From Clostridium sp. MCC353 (GTDB taxonomy: Bacteria; Bacillota; Clostridia; Lachnospirales; Lachnospiraceae), in NCBI RefSeq assembly GCF_018785315.1, contig NZ_WQPN01000013.1, forward strand, positions 40,168-104,167: a DNA stretch of 64,000 nt, written 5' to 3'. This document shows, piece after piece, positions 51,060-59,978 of the stretch. The position numbers were made by a program, and so were the translations under genes. Under the pieces are notes generated by a model. The model saw nothing but the letters and a program-made list of their open reading frames with translations, did no database searches and had not been told where the DNA came from. Position 1 is the stretch's first letter; every line of letters starts with the position of its first letter.

Positions 51060-51908
51060 TTATTTGAAAAATTCATGTCTTTCATGTTGGAACAGATATG
51101 TCAGGTGTCTGTCAAACCAGCTGACCGCACTGGAACGCGACCCGTTCCGGTACATAAAATATAAAGCTCCCTGGGAATAGTCTTCCCCTGCAAGCGCCCG
51201 GTCCACACAATCAATGGTCTGCGCGCTCACCTTTACACGGTTAATTGATCCGTCGGATACCGGAGAAAACTGTGATTTCTGATATACGACATCGGTAATA
51301 TTATCAGGGAACTCCCCATCTCTCACGCGGTTTAAAATGACGTTGGCCACAAGAATCTTTCCTTTTTCATCACAGATTCCGGCCTCTGCCTGTACGATCC
51401 TTAACAATACCTGATAATCCTCATCTGAATAGGATACCACGGCCGCTGCTCGTTTGGCTGCCTTTTCTTCTTCAATCTTTCTGGCTTTCTCCCTGGCCTG
51501 AGCTTCCATAACCATCTCTTTTTTGATCTTTTCAATCTCGGCCTGAGCAACTAACTGGCTTTCCTGTTGTTCCTGAATTTCTTTCGTCAACAAATCTCCA
51601 ACTACTAATTGTCCCTGTCGCCTCAAATCAGTAAGTCCAACTTGTATTTTTGCTTCCGTAGCAATGAATGTCTCTTCAGATTCATCCAGTATCTGGTTTT
51701 GTTCTTCCTCCGCTGCAGGATCTTTCGAAGCCGCAAGCGCATTTTTTCCGCCTCCGCCAAAACCACTGGAGTTAAATGTAATCACAGCGACAACTGCCAG
51801 GCCGGTAACCAGCACAGCTGAATTGCGGTACATTTTTTTTGTAACATTTACCACTAATGATTTAACAAATTGGTAAAGTCCCTGAAGAAACGATTGAAGT
51901 GTAAGCAT
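51060..51908 (-). CDS. SleB/CwlJ-type cell wall hydrolase
   Basis: 282 residues. Membrane segment near 25-45, a Gln/Glu/Lys-rich coiled coil (about 105-160) and a C-terminal hydrolase_2 domain (LLRIVQAEAGICDEKGKILVANVILNRV, then QFSPVSDG), as in spore cortex-lytic enzymes SleB and CwlJ. The catalytic Glu is in QAEAG. Cuts cortex or wall peptidoglycan; a germination role fits a spore former. GAGGAG precedes the ATG at 51908; the frame extends to 51935. Confidence 0.85.
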   Translation of the reverse strand: MLTLQSFLQGLYQFVKSLVVNVTKKMYRNSAVLVTGLAVVAVITFNSSGFGGGGKNALAASKDPAAEEEQNQILDESEETFIATEAKIQVGLTDLRRQGQLVVGDLLTKEIQEQQESQLVAQAEIEKIKKEMVMEAQAREKARKIEEEKAAKRAAAVVSYSDEDYQVLLRIVQAEAGICDEKGKILVANVILNRVRDGEFPDNITDVVYQKSQFSPVSDGSINRVKVSAQTIDCVDRALAGEDYSQGALYFMYRNGSRSSAVSWFDRHLTYLFQHERHEFFK

Positions 51909-52339
51909 AGATACTCCTCTTTTCTTGATCTTCATAAAAATTATGGCGAATTTTGGTGATTTCTCCCACTTCGCCTGCTATTTTCCGGGTGACTTCGGTA
52001 ATTATATGGGACGGCGTAACTGAAAGTCAATAAGTTTTTTTCAATTTTGTTAAATATTTCATATCTCCAAAAACTGCCATACAAATTTATTAGAACATAT
52101 ACACTATTTTTTTCCACTAATCAGTATATATATTATCTATTTTTTACACATCACTGTTACAAAAGTATTACATAATTGTTACTTATTACAGCATAAAAAG
52201 CATGTCGCTTTTTAGCTCCATGCTTTTATGTCAACTTTTTTCCATTATAAACCAATAATTCTGCAGCAATTCAAGTATCGTAAAAATGATAAAGAAAGCA
52301 GCGTCAAGCCCGCTTGTAAGCAGATTTCTTTGTCATTTT
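51909..52339. other. Gene-free stretch upstream of the SleB-like gene
   Basis: 431 AT-rich bases without a plausible gene. They contain the leader of the SleB-like gene and an imperfect hairpin at 52192-52230 (CATAAAAAGCATG/CATGCTTTTATG) that could end the ybaK transcript on the minus strand; a short T-run follows. I found no promoter of good quality. Confidence 0.4.
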
Positions 52340-52807
52340 TCACACCAGCCCCGTAAAAACAGCGCCCACATATTCCGCCAGTTTTTCCGGGTTTATGATG
52401 ATCTGTTTTCCCCTAACGCCTGCGCTCACCGCTATTTTATCGAACAGCACAGCTGTTTCTTCTATATAAGTAGGGAACTTCTTTTTCATGCCGATCGGAG
52501 AACAGCCGCCTCTGATATATCCGGTCACAGGAAGCAGGTCCTTCATATGGATCATCTCCACCTTTTTATCCTTCGCAGCCTTTGCGGCCTTTTTCAAATC
52601 CAGCTCCTCGGCAACCGGAATACAGCAGACAAGGTAGCCTGTTTTTTCACCTTTTAAAACAAGCGTTTTAAATACACTTTCCGGATCCTGCCCAATCTGT
52701 GCAGCCGCGTGGACACCTGACAGATCATTTTCATCCACTTCATATTCTTTCACTTCATATGGAATTTTCGCGGCATCCAACATCCGCATTACATTCGTTT
52801 TTTCCAA
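52340..52807 (-). CDS. ybaK: YbaK/EbsC family Cys-tRNA(Pro) deacylase
   Basis: 155 residues. TNVMRMLDAAKIPYEVKEYE at the N-terminus, FKTLVLKG and the Lys/Gly-rich IRGGCSPIG identify the YbaK branch of the ProXp editing family; it clears mischarged Cys-tRNA(Pro) and related species. The start is TTG at 52807, with GAGGTG seven bases ahead; the first in-frame ATG (52789) would remove conserved residues. It lies 15 bases after the aconitase-type large subunit gene, probably on the same transcript, with no evident functional link. Confidence 0.85.
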   Translation of the reverse strand: MEKTNVMRMLDAAKIPYEVKEYEVDENDLSGVHAAAQIGQDPESVFKTLVLKGEKTGYLVCCIPVAEELDLKKAAKAAKDKKVEMIHMKDLLPVTGYIRGGCSPIGMKKKFPTYIEETAVLFDKIAVSAGVRGKQIIINPEKLAEYVGAVFTGLV

Positions 52808-52822
52808 AATCCGGCACCTCTT

Positions 52823-54070
52823 TTATTCAGGAATTACGATCTTCCCGGCCGCCGCGCAGGCTGCCGCCGTCTTAGGAGACGCCAGATAGATTTCCACCTT
52901 AGAAGTTCCCATGCGGCCCAAAAAATTACGGTTATTGGTTGCCACAACCCGTTCTCCATCGCTTAAAATGCCTCCGGTCCTGCCGCAGCACAAACCACAG
53001 CCGGGGTGGGTGATCACAGCGCCCGCCTCTGCCAGCGTTTCGAGGACGCCGCACTCCAACGCTTCCCTGTAGATCTTCCGGCTGGCCGGTGTCACAATCA
53101 GCTTCACATAGGGAGCCACCGTCTTTCCTTTCAGCACCTGGGCAGCCGCTGCAAGATCCTCCAAACGGCCATTGGTGCAGGAACCGATAAATACCTGGTC
53201 TATCTCTGTTCCTGCCAGTTCACTAACCGGTTTAATCTTGTCGACCTGGGAAGGACATGCCATCACCGGCACCAGTTCCTCCGCCTGATAGGTGACTGTT
53301 TCCAGATAAACGGCATCGGAATCTCCCTTCAGGCTTTTTTGATAATCATTTAACGAAATTTCACAGTACTCCGCCGTCTTTTCATCAGGAGTGAACAGCG
53401 CGCACTTGGCTCCGGCTTCAATGGCCATATTTGCCATGGTCATCCGGCTTGCAACGGTCATCTTATCCACCGCGCTTCCGCTAAATTCCAACGCCCGGTA
53501 TGTAGCTCCGTCCGCTCCCAAATCACCAATCAGCCGGAGGATCATATCCTTTGACATCACATTATCCGGGAATTCCCCTTCGATCACCACTTTGATCGTT
53601 TCCGGAACCTTAATCCACATGGTTCCCGTACCTAAAATACTGGCCATCTCCGTGTATCCGATGCCGGAAGAAAATGCGCCAACGCATCCGTATGTGGTCG
53701 TATGGCTGTCCGTACCGAATACCACGTCGCCCGGTTTCACATATCCCGCTTCTGTCATGAGCTGATGGCAGATTCCATCGCTTCTGTGCACATGTTTCAT
53801 TCCATATTTCGCAGCAAATGCATCGCCCACGCGAAAATGCCTGGTATCGTCCAATTGGCTGGCCGGAACCAGGTGGTCGTAAATCAGCACCACTTTATCA
53901 GGATCCCAAAGCTTTGTAAATCCCATTTCCTCAAATTTTTCAGCTACAAATGGTATAAAAATATCATGGATCATCACCCGGTCCACATTGACAGTCACAA
54001 TATCACCTGGTTTTACCTGGTCTGATCCCGTATTATGCATGATAATCTTTTCAATGATTGTATTTCCCAT
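52823..54070 (-). CDS. Aconitase-type dehydratase large subunit, pair 1 (LeuC-like)
   Basis: 415 residues, the length of the two-subunit archaeal/clostridial LeuC type. [4Fe-4S] ligands in GSCTNGRLEDL and HPGCGLCCGRTGG. FGTDSHTTTYGCVGAF is a substrate/cluster region block. Hydrates and dehydrates a 2-hydroxy diacid: isopropylmalate, homocitrate, methylmalate or dimethylmalate are the family options. GAGGACGAG precedes the ATG at 54070. The small subunit gene (54130-54621) is 59 bases upstream. No leuA or leuB is in the window, so leucine synthesis is doubtful. Confidence 0.85.
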   Translation of the reverse strand: MGNTIIEKIIMHNTGSDQVKPGDIVTVNVDRVMIHDIFIPFVAEKFEEMGFTKLWDPDKVVLIYDHLVPASQLDDTRHFRVGDAFAAKYGMKHVHRSDGICHQLMTEAGYVKPGDVVFGTDSHTTTYGCVGAFSSGIGYTEMASILGTGTMWIKVPETIKVVIEGEFPDNVMSKDMILRLIGDLGADGATYRALEFSGSAVDKMTVASRMTMANMAIEAGAKCALFTPDEKTAEYCEISLNDYQKSLKGDSDAVYLETVTYQAEELVPVMACPSQVDKIKPVSELAGTEIDQVFIGSCTNGRLEDLAAAAQVLKGKTVAPYVKLIVTPASRKIYREALECGVLETLAEAGAVITHPGCGLCCGRTGGILSDGERVVATNNRNFLGRMGTSKVEIYLASPKTAAACAAAGKIVIPE

Positions 54071-54129
54071 CTCGTCCTCATTTCCACCGCTGCTGCCTAA
54101 TTCTGTAACAGTTCAGACGGCTATTCTCC

Positions 54130-54621
54130 TCAATCCAGCCCGTTCAGCTTTCTCATGGCCTTTACCAGCCCGCCTGCCTCGATAATATCCACCAGATTCT
54201 GCGGAAGAGAGGCGATCGGATACTGTCTGCCCTTATAATCTACCTGCTGATTCACAGTCACCTCAATGGTATCCCCTTCAGCCATATCATCATACAGATC
54301 AGGCTGTTCAATCAGCAGAAGCCCGTTGTTAATGGAATTACGGAAGAATATCCTGGCAAATGATTTGGCAATCACACATTTAATCCCCAGCTCCTTTATG
54401 ATCTCAGGCGCCTGCTCTCTGGAAGAGCCGCAGCCAAAATTCTTGCCTGCAACAATGATATCTCCCTCTTTTATCTGTCCCGCCAGTTCCGGCCTGAGTG
54501 GACTGAAACCGTACTGTTTCATATCATCTATGGTTTTAAGCGCCAGATATTCCGTGGGAATGATGATATCCGTATCGATATCATCACCCAGAACCCAGAC
54601 CTTACCTGAAAATGTTTCCAT
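54130..54621 (-). CDS. Aconitase-type dehydratase small subunit, pair 1 (LeuD-like)
   Basis: 163 residues, swivelling domain. DDIDTDIIIPTEYLALKTIDD contains the substrate loop; it reads YLAL, not the YLRT or YLRM expected for isopropylmalate isomerases. GKNFGCGSSREQAPEIIKELG is the conserved Ser-Arg block. Partner of the gene at 52823. AAGGAAG precedes the ATG at 54621. The half-hairpin motif GTAACAGTTCAGAC follows its stop (54105-54118), matching one arm of the hairpin at 31448. Confidence 0.85.
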   Translation of the reverse strand: METFSGKVWVLGDDIDTDIIIPTEYLALKTIDDMKQYGFSPLRPELAGQIKEGDIIVAGKNFGCGSSREQAPEIIKELGIKCVIAKSFARIFFRNSINNGLLLIEQPDLYDDMAEGDTIEVTVNQQVDYKGRQYPIASLPQNLVDIIEAGGLVKAMRKLNGLD

Positions 54622-54721
54622 ATCCGTCTTCCTTTCTTCTATCCTGCGGCCACTGTTTATTATTCCGCAGCCGCTATCTACTATGCCGCGGCATCTGTCT
54701 TTTATTCCGCAACCGCTATTT
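54622..54721 (-). repeat. Degenerate tandem copies of a gene 3' end
   Basis: Downstream of the LeuC-like stop, the minus strand repeats the last codons of the gene in diverged form: ATAGCGGTTGCGGAATAA, then GATGCCGCGGCATAG, ATAGCGGCTGCGGAATAA and AGTGGCCGCAGGATAG, spaced about 20-23 bases. Probably slippage of the 3' end that has decayed. It carries no open frame. Confidence 0.6.
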
Positions 54722-55946
54722 TTCCGGCAATCGCTGAAGCTGTAACGGTAGCCGCCGATCCCAGATAAACCTTGGAAGAGGGGTGTCCGGCCCGGCCTTT
54801 AAAATTGCGGGTTCCCGTACTGATTAACACTTCATTTTCACCGATCACACCCTGGCAGCTTCCCCAGCAGACGCTGCAGTTGGGGTTCATGACAATGGCC
54901 CCGGCTTCCATGAAAATATCGATCAATCCTTCTTTTAATGCCTGTTTATACACGTCAAGGCTGGCAGGAACAACCAGGAACCTGACGCTGTCTGCCACCT
55001 TTTTCCCTTTGATGATCTGAGCGCCAACTCTCAGTTCGTCGATTCTGCCGTTATTGCAGGAGCCTAAAAACGCCTCGTCGATCTTCACGCCGCACACCTC
55101 TTCGGCGGGCACGACATCATCCACAAAATCAGGACGGGCCGCCACAGGCCGGATCTTAGACAAATCAAATGTATACTCCCTAGCATAAACCGCATCTTCG
55201 TCACTTTTATAAACCGCCTTAGGCTGGCGGCCATAGGCTTTTAAATACTCCAAAGCTATCTCATCGGCCTCAAAAATACCTGTTTTCGCACCGGCTTCCA
55301 CCGCCAGATTACAGAGCACCATGCGGTCGTTGACACTCAATGTCTTCGCGCCTTCACCGGCAAATTCCATCACCTGGTAATTGCATCCATTGGCTCCGAT
55401 TTCTCCAATAATTGTCAGCATCAGGTCCCTGGGATAAACGCCTTTTGGCAGTTTTCCCACCAGATTGAACTTCACGGATTCCGGCACCAGCACCCATGAG
55501 GTCCCTGTAACCATTCCATAAAGGAAATCCGTACATCCCACGCCTGTGCCAAAAGCTCCCAGCGCTCCATAGGTACATGTATGGCTGTCTGCGCCAAAAA
55601 TCAATTCTCCCGGACATACATAGTGTTCCATCATGATCTGATGGCAGACACCCTTGCCCTCCCAAAAATCAATCCCATGTTCTTTTGCGAAATCCCTCAT
55701 CTTTTTCTGGGATGCAGCCGTCTTTGGATTGTCCGCAGGCACGTTGTGATCCACAATAAAAACCAGTTTTTTAGTGTCCGCAATACGGGGATATTTTAAC
55801 TGGTTATGATACATATCCACGGTCAAATGTGTAGTTCCGTCGTTGCTCATCAAACGGTCTAATGTCACTGTATGTATATCTCCCGGCTTCACGCTGTCCA
55901 CGCCTGCCGCCGCCGCAATAATCTTTTCCGCAATAGTCATTCCCAT
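54702..55946 (-). CDS. Aconitase-type dehydratase large subunit, pair 2 (LeuC-like)
   Basis: 414 residues, paralogue of 52823-54070. [4Fe-4S] ligands in GSCNNGRIDEL and NPNCSVCWGSCQG, the second differing from the PGCGLC of pair 1. FGADSHTCTYGALGAF is the matching block. Same reaction class; the changes around the cluster suggest a different diacid from pair 1. AAGGAGGAGG precedes the ATG at 55946. Two bases separate it from the upstream small subunit gene, so the pair is translationally close. 3' end is followed by decayed tandem copies (54622-54701). Confidence 0.85.
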   Translation of the reverse strand: MGMTIAEKIIAAAAGVDSVKPGDIHTVTLDRLMSNDGTTHLTVDMYHNQLKYPRIADTKKLVFIVDHNVPADNPKTAASQKKMRDFAKEHGIDFWEGKGVCHQIMMEHYVCPGELIFGADSHTCTYGALGAFGTGVGCTDFLYGMVTGTSWVLVPESVKFNLVGKLPKGVYPRDLMLTIIGEIGANGCNYQVMEFAGEGAKTLSVNDRMVLCNLAVEAGAKTGIFEADEIALEYLKAYGRQPKAVYKSDEDAVYAREYTFDLSKIRPVAARPDFVDDVVPAEEVCGVKIDEAFLGSCNNGRIDELRVGAQIIKGKKVADSVRFLVVPASLDVYKQALKEGLIDIFMEAGAIVMNPNCSVCWGSCQGVIGENEVLISTGTRNFKGRAGHPSSKVYLGSAATVTASAIAGKIAVAE

Positions 55947-55948
55947 CT

Positions 55949-56431
55949 CTACGCCTCCTCCTTGTTCAATGATGCGATCAAACCGCCCTGATTTAAGATA
56001 TTCTGCATATACTCAGGAAGTTTCGTGCAGGAGTACTCTTTCCCATTGGCCCGGGCAATTCCGTCTGTCAGGGACAGTTCCATGAAATCCCCTGTTTTAA
56101 CTTCGTCTGGAAGTTCCTTGCACACGATAACCGGAAGGCCGATATTAATTGCATTTCTATAAAAAATCCTGGCAAATGATTTGGCAATCACAGCCTCAAC
56201 GCCCAATGCTTTCAACACGCTGGGCGCCTGTTCTCTGGAGGAACCGCAGCCAAAATTCTCCCCTCCGACCACAAAATCCCCCGGCTTTACCTTGTTTGGA
56301 AATTCCGGGTCCAGTGATTCAAACGTATGTACTTTCATCTCTTCAATCGTTGGCAATAACAGATACTGGGAACCGATGATCTGATCAGTATCCAGGTCAT
56401 TATGAAATTTAAAAATGTTTCCGCCAGACAT
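55949..56431 (-). CDS. Aconitase-type dehydratase small subunit, pair 2 (LeuD-like)
   Basis: 160 residues. NDLDTDQIIGSQYLLLPTIEE holds the substrate loop, here YLLL, again not YLR. GENFGCGSSREQAPSVLKALG is conserved. I chose the ATG at 56431, preceded by AGGAGGAG; the frame extends to 56461 but that part belongs to the leader. First gene of the four-gene dehydratase operon, divergent from the LysR regulator at 56550. Confidence 0.85.
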   Translation of the reverse strand: MSGGNIFKFHNDLDTDQIIGSQYLLLPTIEEMKVHTFESLDPEFPNKVKPGDFVVGGENFGCGSSREQAPSVLKALGVEAVIAKSFARIFYRNAINIGLPVIVCKELPDEVKTGDFMELSLTDGIARANGKEYSCTKLPEYMQNILNQGGLIASLNKEEA

Positions 56432-56478
56432 AAGATAACTCCTCCTAATTATATGTACCATATTCTACTATTTCTGTC

Positions 56479-56508
56479 TTTACATTCTACCACAGGCACT
56501 GATATAAT
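56479..56508 (+). promoter_or_regulatory. Overlapping divergent promoters, LysR gene and dehydratase operon
   Basis: Plus strand: TTTACA (56479-56484), 18-base spacer, TATAAT (56503-56508) for the LysR gene. Minus strand over the same bases: TTGTTA, 18-base spacer, TAGAAT for the dehydratase operon. The face-to-face overlap suits regulation of both by the LysR protein. Confidence 0.5.
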
Positions 56509-56549
56509 AACAATACATAATATGAATATTTAGTATAATAGGAGGTTAT

Positions 56550-57431
56550 ATGGAACAGCATTTGTCGCAGTATAAAATATTTTACGAAGTTGCCAGGGCC
56601 GGCAATATTTCCAAGGCTGCAAAAGAGCTGTATATCAGCCAGCCTGCCATCAGCAAGGCCATCAGCAAGCTGGAAGACAGCCTGAATGTCTCCCTTTTTG
56701 TCCGGAATTCCCGCGGCGTCCACCTGACCGATGAAGGACAACTGCTGTTCGAGCATGCAAAATCCGCTTTCGATTCCCTGACCCGGGCTGAAAATGAGCT
56801 GAAACGGATCAAGGAATTCAACATCGGCCATATCAGGATTGGCGTCAGCAACACCCTGTGCAGGTATATTCTGCTCCCGTATCTGAAGGGATTCATCGAC
56901 AATTACCCCCACATAAAAATCACCATCGAATGCCAGTCCACCGCCCACACCCTGGCGCTGCTGGAACAGCAGCATATTGATATCGGTTTAATTGCAGAGC
57001 CGCCCGGCAAAAAAAATCTGACCTTTATACCGGTCATGGAAATCGAAGATATTTTCGTTGCTACAAAAACCTATTTAAACAACCTGTATCTCCGGGAAGG
57101 TTCCGATGCGGATATCTTCCAAACAGGCAATATCATGCTTCTGGACCGCACCAACATGACCCGCCATTATATCGACGAATACTTAAAGGCCTGCCATATC
57201 CAGACAAACCAGCTTCTGGAAGTTACCACCATGGATCTTTTAATTGAGTTTTCTAAAATCGGGCTGGGAGTTGGATGTGTGATCAAAGAACTGGTTCAGA
57301 GAGAATTGGATGCAGGGATACTGGTGGAAATACCGCTTTCCGTGCCGATCAGCAAGAGGACCATTGGGTTTGCGTTTCATCCGGTATCGCAGTCCAGTGC
57401 GCTGGATACGTTTATTGAGTTTCTTTATTGA
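56550..57431 (+). CDS. LysR family regulator, divergent from dehydratase operon
   Basis: 293 residues. Helix-turn-helix FYEVARAGNISKAAKELYISQPAISKAISKLEDSL, then an effector domain beginning IRIGVSNTLCRYILLPYLKGF. Divergent placement and the shared promoter region make it the likely activator of the two aconitase-type pairs, as in LeuO- or CitR-like control by a pathway acid. AGGAGG stands only four bases before the ATG at 56550, a short spacer. Confidence 0.85.
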   Translation: MEQHLSQYKIFYEVARAGNISKAAKELYISQPAISKAISKLEDSLNVSLFVRNSRGVHLTDEGQLLFEHAKSAFDSLTRAENELKRIKEFNIGHIRIGVSNTLCRYILLPYLKGFIDNYPHIKITIECQSTAHTLALLEQQHIDIGLIAEPPGKKNLTFIPVMEIEDIFVATKTYLNNLYLREGSDADIFQTGNIMLLDRTNMTRHYIDEYLKACHIQTNQLLEVTTMDLLIEFSKIGLGVGCVIKELVQRELDAGILVEIPLSVPISKRTIGFAFHPVSQSSALDTFIEFLY

Positions 57432-57449
57432 GTTTTTGATAAGAGTTAC

Positions 57450-57744
57450 GCCGGGAAGAAGGGGACGCTGGGGCGGAGGGGACCGGAGGAACGGAATTGG
57501 AGGACAGGTTCCGCCCCTAAGAGATACTATGGCCTTCAAGGACGAAAAAAGACAGGGCGGCGCCCATTCGAGGTAAACTTTTTATGAACTTTACCTCTCA
57601 GCGGGCGCCTCAGAAACTGATTCGGTTTTCAGCTTCTGCCTGTCTTTTTTCGCCCTTGAAGACCAAGTATCTCTAAGGGGCTCCACATGCCCTCCAATTC
57701 CGTTCCTCCGGTCCCCTCCGCCCCAGCGTCCCCTTCTTCCCGGC
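57450..57744. repeat. Giant hairpin B (295 nt)
   Basis: Arms 57450-57503 and 57691-57744 are complementary over 54 bases without mismatch, starting GCCGGGAAGAAGGGG. Pairing resumes inward (57510-57556 with 57638-57685, small mismatches). The head has GAGGTAAA/TTTACCTC nested in GGCGCCC/GGGCGCC, and CAGAA..CTGA/TCAG..TTCTG. Left flank GAGTTAC and right flank TGTGTA match hairpin C. Lies between the convergent LysR and phnX genes. The rest of the gene-free stretch, 57745-58031, shows only AT-rich sequence. Confidence 0.9.
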
Positions 57745-58031
57745 TGTGTACTGGCTGTGCTGGTAAAAAAACAAAAAAAGCTCTGCTAATTATGTAAAAA
57801 TGTGGGGTATAGAAAAAACGGTAAAACTGAACCTATTGTGGATGGAATGGATCTTGTATTTTACGCAAAAGGGGAAGAAAAAATTAACAGAAATTAAAAT
57901 CACCGCTCTCTCCAATCCAAATATACAAAGGGGTATATTATTTAAAATTATATTTCTTTCTAATATGCATCCAGCGGAAACGTAAGTTTAATTAACAACG
58001 TATATTCGATTAATTTGGCCGGAAGCAGCCA

Positions 58032-58074
58032 GCCGGAAAGTGGACGTGACCCGGGGGCACGTCCGCTTTCCGGC
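58032..58074 (-). terminator. Hairpin after phnX
   Basis: 17-bp stem GCCGGAAAGTGGACGTG/CACGTCCGCTTTCCGGC with one mismatch, 18 bases after the phnX stop. No T-run follows, so it may protect or process the 3' end rather than terminate alone. Confidence 0.5.
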
Positions 58075-58092
58075 GTCCCCTTCGCCAATAAT

Positions 58093-58866
58093 CTATATCA
58101 AAAGTTCCAATATCCCCCGGATATCCTCTATTACATAGTCGGCCCCGGCCTCACGGTATCTGGCCTCGGCCTTTTTCTTCCGTTCGATTTGCTCTTCCTT
58201 TGACAGGTTATGGTACTCTGATTCCAGGAGGCCGATTTCGGAACTGCCTTCCAGCACGCCGACGGTGATTACGCCGGCATTTTTGCCTTCCAGAATATCG
58301 GATACGGTGTCTCCTGCTTTTATGACGCTGCGGACTGAAGAAATCTGTAATGCTTCCATGTTTTTAAAGATCATATATGGGTAGGGGCGTCCCATATTTT
58401 TTACGGAATTGGGGCTGAACCAGGCGTCGGGTTCATAGCCATTGGTTTTGGCTCCGCTTGTGACGATGGCCATCATTTCGTCCGTATAGCCTGTTGTGGA
58501 ACCGATTTTGATGTTCTTTTTTCTCAGGGCTTCTAAGGTTTCAAGGACGTGGGGTTTGGGGTCTGTAAAGTTGTGCAGAATTCCCAGGAGATTTTTCTCG
58601 AACTGGCGGTTCATTTGGTCGATGTCATATTCCGTGAAATCACGGCCGTATAGTTCCTTAAACTGGGCTCCGACCGTTTCCATAGACAGAACGGTTTTGA
58701 TGTGATCCCGTTTCAGCATACCCATGGGTTTTCTGATCTCTTCCATGGTGGGATTCAATCCCCAGCTCTTAAATATCTCAATAAATGCCTGTACCGGCGC
58801 AAAACATCCGTAATCCACTGCGGTTCCGGCCCAGTCCAGTATGACAGCTTCTATTTTATGCTTCAT
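58093..58866 (-). CDS. phnX: Phosphonoacetaldehyde hydrolase
   Basis: 257 residues, HAD superfamily. Nucleophile Asp11 in AVILDWAGTAVDYG and the Schiff-base Lys52 in MGMLKRDHIK are both present; GDTVSDILEGKNAG is motif IV. Cleaves phosphonoacetaldehyde to acetaldehyde and phosphate, the second step of 2-aminoethylphosphonate use. GGAGGAAA precedes the ATG at 58866, which lies within the end of phnW (11-base overlap). The frame extends to 58902 without another site. Last gene of the operon. Confidence 0.95.
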   Translation of the reverse strand: MKHKIEAVILDWAGTAVDYGCFAPVQAFIEIFKSWGLNPTMEEIRKPMGMLKRDHIKTVLSMETVGAQFKELYGRDFTEYDIDQMNRQFEKNLLGILHNFTDPKPHVLETLEALRKKNIKIGSTTGYTDEMMAIVTSGAKTNGYEPDAWFSPNSVKNMGRPYPYMIFKNMEALQISSVRSVIKAGDTVSDILEGKNAGVITVGVLEGSSEIGLLESEYHNLSKEEQIERKKKAEARYREAGADYVIEDIRGILELLI

Positions 58867-59956
58867 GTCTTTCCTCCGTAAAAAATGCTTTGAATATTCC
58901 ATATAACTTTAAAATGTCTTCTTCATAAATTTCTCCGATGTTTCCGATTCTGAAGGTGTCCATCTCCGTCAGTTTGCCGGGATAGATGGCGTAGCCCCGC
59001 TCTTTTATGTAGCGGTACATTTTGTCAAAGGAAAATCCCTGTTCCGGGTATAAAAATGTGGTGATGATCGGAGACTGGTATTTTTCATCTATGTAAGAAC
59101 GGATACCCAGTTCTGACATCTTTTCAATCAGCAGCCTGTTGTTGTGGCTGTATCTGGCGTGGCGGGCGTCGATGCCTCCTTCTTCTTTTAACTCCTCCAG
59201 GGCTTTTGCAAATGCCAATACCACATGGGTGGGGGAAGTGAACCTCCATTTTCCGTCTTTTTCCATTCCTTTCCACTGGTCGTAAAGGTCCAGGGACAGG
59301 CTTCTGGCCCGGCCTTTACATGCCTCCAGTTTTTCACGGCGGGCAATGATGAAGCTGAAACCAGGCACTCCCTGGATGCATTTATTGGAACTGCTGATGA
59401 TAAAATCAATGTTCCAGTCCCTGACCGGTATATCCACGCCGCCAAAACTGCTCATGCCGTCTACGATGTAGGTTTTTCCGTACTTATGACAGACTTTTCC
59501 TACGGTTTCTATATCATTTAAAATCCCCGATGTGGTCTCGCTGTGGACGATGGCCACATGGGTGATGGACGGGTCATTTTTCAGGTATTCTTCTATTTTC
59601 CCTGCATCCGGGATTTCGTTGTAGTGTGTCTCATATTGGATATAGGGGATTTTGTGATATTTCGCCATGTCCACCATCCGGTCTCCATAGGCTCCGTTGG
59701 TGGCGAACAGTATTTTATCTTCTGGTCCTGTCACACTGGAAATTACGGATTCCACTCCAAAGGTTCCGCTACCCTGCATCAAAACTGCCGTGTAGTCCTC
59801 TTCTGTTACATGAGCCAGCTCAAGAAGGTCCTTTCTGATTTTTTGTGTAATGCATTTGTACTCATCATCCCAGGTGCAGTGGTCTGCCATCATCTCCTGC
59901 TTTACTGTATCAGTGGTGGTGAGGGGGCCTGGTGTCAACAATTTGTAATGGTTCAT
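58856..59956 (-). CDS. phnW: 2-aminoethylphosphonate-pyruvate transaminase
   Basis: 366 residues, class V aminotransferase fold. Pyridoxal phosphate Lys192 in SSSNKCIQGVPG; LTPGPLTTTDTVKQEM at the N-terminus is a PhnW signature. Converts 2-aminoethylphosphonate and pyruvate to phosphonoacetaldehyde and alanine. CAGGAG precedes the ATG at 59956. Follows the binding-protein gene by 22 bases. Confidence 0.95.
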   Translation of the reverse strand: MNHYKLLTPGPLTTTDTVKQEMMADHCTWDDEYKCITQKIRKDLLELAHVTEEDYTAVLMQGSGTFGVESVISSVTGPEDKILFATNGAYGDRMVDMAKYHKIPYIQYETHYNEIPDAGKIEEYLKNDPSITHVAIVHSETTSGILNDIETVGKVCHKYGKTYIVDGMSSFGGVDIPVRDWNIDFIISSSNKCIQGVPGFSFIIARREKLEACKGRARSLSLDLYDQWKGMEKDGKWRFTSPTHVVLAFAKALEELKEEGGIDARHARYSHNNRLLIEKMSELGIRSYIDEKYQSPIITTFLYPEQGFSFDKMYRYIKERGYAIYPGKLTEMDTFRIGNIGEIYEEDILKLYGIFKAFFTEERHEA

Positions 59957-59978
59957 TTTAAGCGGTTCTCCTGTTCTT

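Noticed and set aside
57800..57985. 61-codon open frame in the gap after hairpin B
   Set aside because: AT-rich, low complexity, no ribosome binding site and no recognisable domain; open by base composition.
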